From assembly GCA_963627915.1 (NCBI GenBank), contig CAVGCY010000001.1, positions 1 through 5,240 of the forward strand: a stretch of DNA of 5,240 nt, written 5' to 3'. The position numbers and the translations under genes were made by a program. The DNA comes from CALACW01 sp963627915. GTDB taxonomy: Bacteria; Bacillota; Clostridia; Oscillospirales; Acutalibacteraceae. Under the pieces are notes generated by a model, which did not search any database, had not been told where the DNA came from, and saw only the letters and a list, made by a program, of their open reading frames with translations. Shown piece after piece: positions 1-5,240 of this stretch. Positions within the stretch are counted from its first letter, which is position 1, and each line of letters starts with the position of its first letter.

Positions 1-1
1 T

Positions 2-1228
2 GAAAAACGAAAAGCTTTTTTAATTAATTTCCTGTATTTCGCTTTTTTCGTAGCCGCATTTTATCTGTTCATGAAATACGCGTTCGGCGTTGTTTATCCG
101 ATAATAATCGCGTTCATCATGGCGATGATTCTTCAAAGACCCGTAAATTTCATAACACGGAAAACGCCGCTGAAAAAAGGTCTTGCCGGCACATTGTTGT
201 CGCTTGCGATATTCGCGGTACTGATTGCCCTGATAGTTCTGCTCGGCGCAAAAATAGTCGTTGAGGTCAAGAATTTCACGGCAAGCATGATGGCAAGATT
301 TGAAAATATCGAAACGGCGGCGGCAAAAATCGGAGACTGGATAGGAAGTCTTTCGCTCGTTAAGAAGCTTCCCGACGGAATAAAAACGTCTTTGCTCGAA
401 ACAATAGACGATATCGTATCTAAAATTACGGCTTCGTCAGCGGCGGATTCGGCGCAGACGGGCACAACGGCGGCAAAAGGCTTTGACTTCTCGATTCTCT
501 CAACTCCGTTAAGCGCGGTATGGGGCACGGCAAAACAGATTCCGTCAATAATCGTCGGAATTATCATAACGATAGTCGCAACCTGCTTTATGACGGCAGA
601 CTACGAACGCGTCCGCGGATTTATAATGAATCAGATTCCGGCGGAAAAACGCGAAAAAATTTCAAAAGCAAAACGCATAACCCTCACGTCGGTCGCGAAA
701 ATTCTGAAGGCATACGCTCTCATTATACTGATTACGACAACGGAGCTTGCTGTCGGACTTTATATTCTTACCCTGCTGAAGCTGTATTCCGGTGATTATG
801 TTATCATAATCAGCATAATAATCGCACTGATAGATATTATCCCCGTACTCGGAACGGGAACCGTACTCATTCCCTGGGCTGTTTATTCTCTGATAACGGG
901 AAACGTGGGATTCGGAATAGGACTTTTGGTTCTGTACGCAATAATCCTTATAATACGACAGATTATCGAACCGAAGCTCGTAGCCGGACAGGTTGACGTG
1001 TCCCCAGTTCTTACGATATCTACAATGTATATAGGCACAAAATGCTTCGGAGTTCTCGGAATTTTCATTCTGCCCCTTGCGTGTATTATAATAAAGCTTT
1101 TGAACGACGAGGGCGTTATTCATCTGTTCAAAACGGGCAATAACGAAAAAAACGAAAAATGCGACGATAACAACGCGCCGGAAATTCAAAAAGCGGAAAT
1201 AACCTCAAAACCCGAAACGGACAAATAA
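2..1228 (+). CDS. AI-2E/UPF0118-family membrane transporter (YtvI-like), 5' end outside window
   Basis: This is a multi-pass membrane protein of the AI-2E transporter family (PF01594, formerly UPF0118). The reading frame is open to the left edge: before the first in-window ATG (71) come 23 more codons reading EKRKAFLINFLYFAFF and onward, a hydrophobic first segment typical of the family N-terminus. The start therefore lies just outside the window and 71 is an internal Met. Of 408 visible residues, hydrophobic helices lie at about 6-45, 62-85, 180-197, 234-258, 265-300, 304-322 and 335-367. A polar, Ala/Ser-rich extracytoplasmic stretch spans about 86-178. Conserved family signatures are DIIPVLGTGT (from 278) and RQIIEPKLVAGQ (from 318). 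A charged Asn/Lys/Glu tail follows the last helix. Family members include Na+(Li+)/H+ antiporters, a putative AI-2 exporter and the Bacillus sporulation protein YtvI; the IPVLGTGTVLIPW region resembles YtvI-type proteins, but this is a low-confidence subtype call. The transported substrate cannot be read from sequence. Confidence 0.92.
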   Translation, partial: EKRKAFLINFLYFAFFVAAFYLFMKYAFGVVYPIIIAFIMAMILQRPVNFITRKTPLKKGLAGTLLSLAIFAVLIALIVLLGAKIVVEVKNFTASMMARFENIETAAAKIGDWIGSLSLVKKLPDGIKTSLLETIDDIVSKITASSAADSAQTGTTAAKGFDFSILSTPLSAVWGTAKQIPSIIVGIIITIVATCFMTADYERVRGFIMNQIPAEKREKISKAKRITLTSVAKILKAYALIILITTTELAVGLYILTLLKLYSGDYVIIISIIIALIDIIPVLGTGTVLIPWAVYSLITGNVGFGIGLLVLYAIILIIRQIIEPKLVAGQVDVSPVLTISTMYIGTKCFGVLGIFILPLACIIIKLLNDEGVIHLFKTGNNEKNEKCDDNNAPEIQKAEITSKPETDK

Positions 1229-1237
1229 CCCGAATTA

Positions 1238-1278
1238 AAAAAATGCGGATCAACTCACTGTACCGATCCGCATTTTTT
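1238..1278. terminator. Bidirectional intrinsic terminator between convergent genes
   Basis: TGCGGATC (1244-1251) pairs perfectly with GATCCGCA (1265-1272) around a 13-nt loop. The stem is flanked by six A on the left (1238-1243) and six T on the right (1273-1278), which extend the pairing. Read on the plus strand it ends the membrane protein transcript 10 nt after its stop. Read on the minus strand it starts directly after the TAG of the HAD gene (1279-1281), with the complement of the left A run supplying the U tract. One element can thus serve both convergent genes. Confidence 0.93.
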
Positions 1279-1848
1279 CTATTTAATTTTTGTAATTTTA
1301 TCGCCCTTTACAAGGTAAACATTCCGGGCGTTTTCAGCAAAGAATCCGTCATTTTCTATTGAATCGGTATAAAAATTCTCAATTTCCGCATCCGGATAGC
1401 GTTCAAAAAAGTATTTTATTTTATTCTCTCTCATACACAGCCGCGTTATCTGCCCCGAATCGTTATCGATATGAGTACAGATATAATTTTCAATCCCGAG
1501 CCTTTTGCATATTTCACCTATCGTAAGGTCGGGAGAGGCGGTCAGAATCACATCGTCATCGCGTTGTATTTTCTTATAGAACGGCTTGATTTTATCCATC
1601 CGTTCATCCCAGAAACGCTTAGTAAATTCTTCCCATTTGTCATATTCGCAGTAGTATTTTTTGATATACGGAGCATATTTGTTCATAGCTTCCTCAACGG
1701 TTATTTTACCCTTGGCATACAGAGCCATGGCGCGTACGACCTTCGGAATCATTTTAACAAGCGCGGGATTTACCTTAACGTATGCAAAAAAGAAATCGAG
1801 CGCGCTCTCGCCGTCGTATATCGTATTATCAAAATCATAAACGTTCAT
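1279..1848 (-). CDS. HAD-superfamily phosphatase, HAD-IB (SerB-like) type
   Basis: This is a 189-residue soluble HAD hydrolase, probably a cytoplasmic small-molecule phosphatase of unknown substrate. Motif I is at the extreme N-terminus, DFDNT (5-9): D5 is the expected nucleophile and D7 the general acid/base. Motif II is ILTASPD (101-107), with T103 in the phosphate-binding position. Motif III is a Lys in ENKIK, K143 or K145. Motif IV is YTDSIEND (160-167), with D162 as Mg2+ ligand. Between motifs I and II lies an all-helical stretch (about 15-95) that fits a C1 cap, as in the phosphoserine phosphatase-like HAD-IB group. The length is slightly short for SerB (about 200-220), and SerB-specific motifs are not clear, so I do not name it serB. 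Only ATG 1848 is possible: motif I is five residues away, and in-frame TAA lies four codons upstream with no start codon between. No Shine-Dalgarno sequence precedes it. It is divergent from the mannosidase gene and convergent with the membrane protein gene. Confidence 0.88.
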   Translation of the reverse strand: MNVYDFDNTIYDGESALDFFFAYVKVNPALVKMIPKVVRAMALYAKGKITVEEAMNKYAPYIKKYYCEYDKWEEFTKRFWDERMDKIKPFYKKIQRDDDVILTASPDLTIGEICKRLGIENYICTHIDNDSGQITRLCMRENKIKYFFERYPDAEIENFYTDSIENDGFFAENARNVYLVKGDKITKIK

Positions 1849-1854
1849 ATGTTT

Positions 1855-1883
1855 ATTTTAACACAATGTTTTGTTTTGCACAA
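1855..1883 (-). promoter_or_regulatory. Predicted sigma-A promoter of the HAD phosphatase gene (possibly leaderless)
   Basis: Read on the minus strand, TTGTGC (1883-1878) is a weak -35, followed by a 17-bp spacer and TAAAAT (1860-1855), a 5/6 match to the -10 box. TGT directly before it forms an extended -10 (TGn), which can compensate for the poor -35. Six bases then separate the -10 from the ATG, so the predicted transcription start falls at or within a base or two of the A of the start codon at 1848. Confidence 0.6.
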
Positions 1884-1901
1884 TAAATATTTAAAAATAT
1901 G

Positions 1902-1930
1902 TTGAAAATTTTTATTCAAATGTGTATAAT
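1902..1930 (+). promoter_or_regulatory. Sigma-A promoter of the alpha-mannosidase gene
   Basis: TTGAAA (1902-1907, 5/6 match) and TATAAT (1925-1930, perfect) are separated by exactly 17 bp. The predicted transcription start is about 1937, giving a leader of roughly 28 nt before the ATG at 1965. The -35 boxes of this promoter and of the opposite one are 18 bp apart, so the two promoters are divergent and do not overlap. No clear CcpA (cre) site is visible. Confidence 0.8.
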
Positions 1931-1936
1931 TGACGG

Positions 1937-1953
1937 GTAAAATTCTAATTTAC
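1937..1953. repeat. Imperfect 17-bp palindrome at the mannosidase transcription start (possible operator)
   Basis: GTAAA (1937-1941) and TTTAC (1949-1953) are perfect inverted arms with a 7-bp AT-rich centre. The palindrome begins at the predicted +1 of the mannosidase promoter and ends just before its ribosome binding site, a classic position for a repressor site. The region is AT-rich, so a chance match is possible, and no regulator gene is visible nearby. Confidence 0.35.
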
Positions 1954-1959
1954 GAGGTG
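1954..1959 (+). promoter_or_regulatory. Ribosome binding site of the alpha-mannosidase gene
   Basis: GAGGTG ends 5 nt before ATG 1965, a strong Shine-Dalgarno match at suitable spacing. It fixes the start at 1965 rather than at the later in-frame ATG of residue 10. It contrasts with the divergent HAD gene, which has none. Confidence 0.85.
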
Positions 1960-1964
1960 TATCA

Positions 1965-4900
1965 ATGCTAAACAATCCGCAGATAAACAGAATGCTTGAA
2001 AAAATCGACAGATTTACAAACATTCTTGAGCCTATGATTTTTGAAAAGGTCGGAGAGGTCGATTTTACGGCGTTCCTTACAGACAAACAGTATCATTCCA
2101 TTCCGGACGATGAAAATTTCACTCCGATGGAAAAGGGTTCTGCATGGTACGGTGAAAACAAATACTGCTGGTTCAAGGGCAGCTATACCGTGGACGAGGC
2201 TCTTGACTCTCAGCCTATTTATCTTAAACCCAAAATGCAGGGCTACGAGGCTATGCTCTGGGTCGACGGCAAGGTTTTCGGCACGTACGCGACGAAAATA
2301 ACATATACCGCGCACGGCAATCACTACTGCGACCTTATTTCAATGAATCCCAAGGCGGGGCAAAAGATAGAGCTTGCAATCGAGTGGTACGGAGGACATC
2401 ACATGCCCGGTACGCAGCCCAACGAATTTACCCCGATAAAGGATTTTAACTATAATTACGACGGTGCCGACATATGCGTCAAAAATTATGAAATCCAGGA
2501 CTTCTATTTCGACCTTGTCAGCGTTTATCAGCTTGCAAAATTCCTGCCCGAAAACAGCTTTATGAGAGGAAAAGCGGTGAACGCCCTTTTTGAGGTTCAT
2601 AAAAAAGTTCACTACTTCCCGTTCGACTGCGATCATGAAACATTTATGCAGGGCATAAGAGCGAGCGCACCCGACCTCAAAGCGGTATTAAGCTTAAAAG
2701 CCGGCGAAACGGACGCCGAATCCTATATGATAGGTCATTCGCACATGGACACGGCATGGCTGTGGCATGTCGGCGAAACCGTTAAGAAATGCGCGAGAAC
2801 TTACGCAAACCAGCTTTCGCTCATGCAGCAGTATCCCGAATACAAATTCATTCAAAGCTCCGCATGTCATTCAAACTTCTTAAGAATAAACTACCCCGAG
2901 CTTTTCGAGAGAATCCAAAAAGCCGTTGCCGAGGGCAGATACGAGCCTAACGGCGGAGTATGGGTCGAATGCGACTGCAACATTACTTCGGGCGAATCCA
3001 TGGTAAGGCAGTTCCTCTGGGGACAGAGATTCACAAGAAAGTATTTTGCTTTTACGTCAAACTGCTTCTGGCTTCCCGACACATTCGGATATTCGGCGGC
3101 AATTCCGCAGATTATGAAGGGATGCGGCGTTGACTACTTCCTTACGACAAAAATTTCGTGGAATGATACAAACAAATTCCCGTATGACACGTTCTACTGG
3201 CAGGGTATCGACGGAACAAAGGTATTTTCTCACTTTAACAGAACGCATCTTTTCCCCGAGATTATGGACATTATCGAGGCAACAAAAGACCAGATTTGTC
3301 AAAAGAGCGTTAATAACAAGCGTCTTATTGCCTACGGCTACGGCGACGGAGGCGGCGGACCGCAGTATGAGATGATAGAATTTGCAAGACGCGCAGAGAG
3401 CCTGAGCGAAGTCGGCACGGTTAAAAATACAACCGTCGGCGATTTCATGAAGGAGCTTGAAGCGTCAAGCGTAAATCCCAACACATACAGAGGCGAGCTT
3501 TATCTCGAGCTTCACAGAGGCACTCTTACGAATCAGCACACAATCAAGCGCAACAACAGAAAGAGCGAGCTTGCGTTAAGAGATCTTGAAATAATAACAG
3601 TAAACGACGCGGTTTCCTCGGACAGCATTGCAAGCGGCGAAAAGATAAATCCGCTTTACGAAACTCTTTTGCTCAATCAATTCCATGATATTCTGCCGGG
3701 CACATGTCTTAACAGAGCGCACGTAGAAAGCAGAGCGCAAACGTCAGAGCTTATTTCAAAAGCAAGAGAATACGTTGCCGAAAGCGTTTCAAAAAATAAT
3801 AAAAACGGCGTAATAACGCTTACGAATACTCTTTCATTTGACAGAAAAGACCCCGTATTTATTGATTATAAAGACGGATATATTGTCGACGGCGATTACA
3901 GACAGCAGATTTATACGGATCTTGACGGCAATAAAAAACTCATTGTATCAGGCGTAACCGTTCCCGCGATGTCGTCTGTAACGTTAAAACTCAAAAAGGG
4001 AGAAATTTCAAATAAGAGCGCGTTCAAACGTGTTGATTCGTCTCTCGAAACGCCCTTTGCGAAGGTCGAATTTGCCCCCAACGGCACAATGAGTTCATTT
4101 ACGGACAAGAGAGAAAACAGAGAGCTTAAAGGCGAGGGTTATAATTTAAATACATTTATAATGGCGGAGGACGTGCCGAGCGCATGGGACAACTGGGACG
4201 TAGACGCAGACATTGAGCCTAAATTCGAGGATGTTTCAAATCTTATTTCCTCCGAGACCGTTTCGGACGGCGAATGTGCATATATTGTCAGAAACGAATA
4301 TAAAATCAGCGATAAATCCTCGGTTAAGCAGGACGTTATGTTCTTCGCGGACTCTGCCGAAGTTCGTTTTGATACGATAATGGACTGGCAGAATGACCAC
4401 AGATTCCTCAAAACAGCGTTTGACACGAGCATATGCAACGACTACGCAAGATTTGAAATTCAGTTCGGAAACGTTAAACGCCCGACGACGAGAAACGACT
4501 CTGTCGAGCAGGCAAAATTCGAGCTTGTCAATCACAAGTATACAGACCTTTCCGAGCCTCGTTTCGGCGTTTCGATTCTCAACGACTGCAAGTACGGCAT
4601 CTCCGTAAACGGCGGACAGATGAGACTTTCGCTTCATAAGGGCGGAACACGTCCCGACTATAAGGGCGACCATGACGGACTTCACAGAGCAGTTTACTCG
4701 TTCCTGCCTCACGACGGCGGATTCTCGGCGGAAAACGTTATACGCCCCGCATACGAGCTGAACGTTCCGGTAATCGAATCTGAAAGCGAATACAAGCTTA
4801 ACCGGCTTGTAAACATTGACGCTTCAAATATAATCGTTGAGGCAATCAAACCCTGCGAAGACGCGGAAAAGGCGTATATCGTCAGAATGTACGAAGCGGA

Positions 4901-5060
4901 GGGTTCCGCGGTAAATACAAACGTAACCGTTTTGAACTCAGCCAAGAAAACGGAAATTACAAACATGCTTGAAGAAACGCAGTCCGTTCTTCCCGACGCA
5001 GTTTCAAACACACTTGCTTTTAAGCCTTTTGAAATCAAAACAATCAAGGTTACGTACTGA
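1965..5060 (+). CDS. Cytoplasmic GH38 alpha-mannosidase (Ams1/MAN2C1-like)
   Basis: This 1031-residue retaining alpha-mannosidase of glycoside hydrolase family 38 should release mannose from alpha-mannosides or oligomannose fragments. There is no signal peptide or membrane segment, so it should act in the cytoplasm on imported sugars. An N-terminal beta-rich domain (about 25-170, with CWFKGSYTV and LWVDGKVFGTY) is of the kind that precedes the catalytic domain in Ams1/MAN2C1-type enzymes. The catalytic domain begins near 252. GHSHMDTAWLW (257-267) supplies metal ligands H260 and D262. FWLPDTFGYS (368-377) carries the nucleophile and metal ligand D372. YGYGDGGGGP (457-466) contains D461, the likely acid/base. 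ELHRGTLTNQ (515-524) begins the helical middle domain, and NQFHDILPGT (571-580) gives the last metal ligand, H574. C-terminal beta domains follow from about 615, with WDNWD (741-745), a GNVKRPT segment near 835 and the HKGGTRPDY region near 892, all usual in GH38. All catalytic residues are present. The length fits the Ams1/MAN2C1 group (about 1000-1040) better than E. coli MngB (about 880). The exact linkage specificity is unknown. The gene has its own promoter, ribosome binding site and terminator. Confidence 0.96.
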   Translation: MLNNPQINRMLEKIDRFTNILEPMIFEKVGEVDFTAFLTDKQYHSIPDDENFTPMEKGSAWYGENKYCWFKGSYTVDEALDSQPIYLKPKMQGYEAMLWVDGKVFGTYATKITYTAHGNHYCDLISMNPKAGQKIELAIEWYGGHHMPGTQPNEFTPIKDFNYNYDGADICVKNYEIQDFYFDLVSVYQLAKFLPENSFMRGKAVNALFEVHKKVHYFPFDCDHETFMQGIRASAPDLKAVLSLKAGETDAESYMIGHSHMDTAWLWHVGETVKKCARTYANQLSLMQQYPEYKFIQSSACHSNFLRINYPELFERIQKAVAEGRYEPNGGVWVECDCNITSGESMVRQFLWGQRFTRKYFAFTSNCFWLPDTFGYSAAIPQIMKGCGVDYFLTTKISWNDTNKFPYDTFYWQGIDGTKVFSHFNRTHLFPEIMDIIEATKDQICQKSVNNKRLIAYGYGDGGGGPQYEMIEFARRAESLSEVGTVKNTTVGDFMKELEASSVNPNTYRGELYLELHRGTLTNQHTIKRNNRKSELALRDLEIITVNDAVSSDSIASGEKINPLYETLLLNQFHDILPGTCLNRAHVESRAQTSELISKAREYVAESVSKNNKNGVITLTNTLSFDRKDPVFIDYKDGYIVDGDYRQQIYTDLDGNKKLIVSGVTVPAMSSVTLKLKKGEISNKSAFKRVDSSLETPFAKVEFAPNGTMSSFTDKRENRELKGEGYNLNTFIMAEDVPSAWDNWDVDADIEPKFEDVSNLISSETVSDGECAYIVRNEYKISDKSSVKQDVMFFADSAEVRFDTIMDWQNDHRFLKTAFDTSICNDYARFEIQFGNVKRPTTRNDSVEQAKFELVNHKYTDLSEPRFGVSILNDCKYGISVNGGQMRLSLHKGGTRPDYKGDHDGLHRAVYSFLPHDGGFSAENVIRPAYELNVPVIESESEYKLNRLVNIDASNIIVEAIKPCEDAEKAYIVRMYEAEGSAVNTNVTVLNSAKKTEITNMLEETQSVLPDAVSNTLAFKPFEIKTIKVTY

Positions 5061-5077
5061 TTTTCCGTAATAATTTT

Positions 5078-5111
5078 ATGCGCCGCTTAATATTTCCGGC
5101 GGCGCATTTTT
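5078..5111 (+). terminator. Intrinsic terminator of the alpha-mannosidase gene
   Basis: ATGCGCCGC (5078-5086) pairs perfectly over 9 bp with GCGGCGCAT (5099-5107) around a 12-nt loop. The T run at 5107-5111 follows at once. It starts 17 nt after the TGA at 5060. With an independent promoter starting 14 nt later, it separates the mannosidase transcript from the tRNA gene. Confidence 0.93.
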
Positions 5112-5124
5112 CAAAAATTAAATC

Positions 5125-5153
5125 TTGACATAATTCAATCTCTAATGTATAAT
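5125..5153 (+). promoter_or_regulatory. Perfect-consensus sigma-A promoter of the tRNA-Leu gene
   Basis: TTGACA (5125-5130) and TATAAT (5148-5153) are both exact consensus matches with the optimal 17-bp spacer. This is what is expected for a highly expressed stable RNA. The predicted start is near 5160, about 30 nt upstream of the mature tRNA 5' end. Confidence 0.9.
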
Positions 5154-5155
5154 AA

Positions 5156-5180
5156 TTCTGCCGTTCATGCAGCGGCAGAA
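5156..5180 (+). other. Stem-loop at the 5' end of the tRNA-Leu primary transcript
   Basis: TTCTGCCG (5156-5163) pairs perfectly with CGGCAGAA (5173-5180) over 8 bp, around a 9-nt loop, and is followed by ATTTTAT. It sits between the -10 box and the tRNA, starting at about the transcription start, so it would form most of the precursor leader later removed by RNase P. A competing shorter pairing exists between CTGC (5158-5161) and GCAG (5169-5172). Its function is unknown: it could protect the 5' end, guide processing or act as a weak attenuator. Confidence 0.5.
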
Positions 5181-5189
5181 ATTTTATAT

Positions 5190-5240
5190 GCGGATGTGGC
5201 GGAATTGGCAGACGCGCTAGGTTCAGGTCCTAGTGAATGC
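5190..5240 (+). tRNA. tRNA-Leu (anticodon CAG), 3' end outside window
   Basis: The first 51 bases of a tRNA-Leu are visible. The acceptor 5' strand is GCGGATG (5190-5196). The D arm has GCG/CGC (5199-5201 with 5213-5215) and the conserved GG at 5207-5208. The anticodon arm is a 5-bp stem, CTAGG/CCTAG (5217-5221 with 5229-5233), around the loop TTCAGGT. The anticodon CAG (5224-5226) reads CUG leucine codons. The variable arm begins at 5234, and its remainder, the T arm and the acceptor 3' strand lie past the right edge. The sequence matches the usual bacterial tRNA-Leu form. Confidence 0.95.

Noticed and set aside
662..1189. A 175-codon open frame on the minus strand within the membrane protein gene
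   Set aside because: Its translation is rich in Tyr, Asn, Arg and Ser with no recognisable fold or motif. It is antisense to clearly conserved transmembrane and family-signature sequence and has no visible ribosome binding site.
1862..1884. Direct repeat CACAAT (1862-1867 and 1879-1884) in the divergent intergenic region
   Set aside because: Only six bases in AT-rich DNA, overlapping the minus-strand promoter spacer and -35; too short to support as a binding site.
1471..1905. A 144-codon plus-strand open frame opposite the HAD gene, running into the intergenic region
   Set aside because: The opposite strand carries intact HAD motifs in order. The plus-strand frame has no family resemblance, and its end overlaps the promoter region.
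4236..4712. Minus-strand open frames of about 100-160 codons inside the mannosidase gene
   Set aside because: They are low-complexity shadows of a continuous, well-conserved GH38 reading frame and lack start signals.
5156..5185. The tRNA-leader hairpin as a second terminator of the mannosidase gene
   Set aside because: A strong terminator already lies at 5078-5111. This hairpin is downstream of the consensus tRNA promoter and its T run is short and interrupted, so a full terminator here would block the tRNA.
1..5240. Search for CRISPR arrays, insertion sequences, attachment sites, toxin-antitoxin or phage-defence genes
   Set aside because: No spaced direct repeats, terminal inverted repeats with a transposase, integrase or small toxin-like gene are visible. 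The tRNA end, where an integration site could lie, is outside the window.

Overview
The window looks like an ordinary chromosomal stretch of a low-to-moderate GC Bacillota genome, most likely a gut-type Clostridia (Oscillospirales/Ruminococcaceae-like). The reasons are the AT-rich consensus sigma-A promoters (TTGAAA-17-TATAAT and TTGACA-17-TATAAT), a GAGGTG ribosome binding site, short hairpin-plus-T-run terminators, and the style of the AI-2E/YtvI-like membrane protein and the 1031-residue GH38 enzyme. This lineage call is an inference from sequence style, not from a marker gene.

Layout, left to right: (1) the 3' part of a plus-strand AI-2E/UPF0118-family membrane protein gene, cut by the left edge; (2) a symmetrical A-stem-T hairpin (about 1238-1278) that can terminate transcription from both sides; (3) a convergent minus-strand gene for a small HAD-IB-type phosphatase (1279-1848); (4) a 116-bp intergenic region (1849-1964) with back-to-back divergent promoters; (5) a plus-strand monocistronic gene for a cytoplasmic Ams1/MAN2C1-type GH38 alpha-mannosidase (1965-5060) with a good ribosome binding site and an imperfect palindrome at the predicted transcription start; (6) a strong intrinsic terminator (5078-5111); (7) a perfect-consensus promoter, a hairpin leader, and the 5' part of a tRNA-Leu(CAG) gene cut by the right edge.

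The three protein genes do not form an operon and have no obvious shared pathway. Each has its own promoter or terminator as far as can be seen. The mannosidase has no adjacent sugar transporter or regulator in view. I found no CRISPR array, insertion sequence, integrase, toxin-antitoxin pair or defence gene, and I do not see a convincing new system. The most interesting details are regulatory: a probably leaderless, Shine-Dalgarno-free start for the HAD phosphatase, palindromes in the mannosidase promoter, and the stem-loop at the start of the tRNA-Leu transcript.
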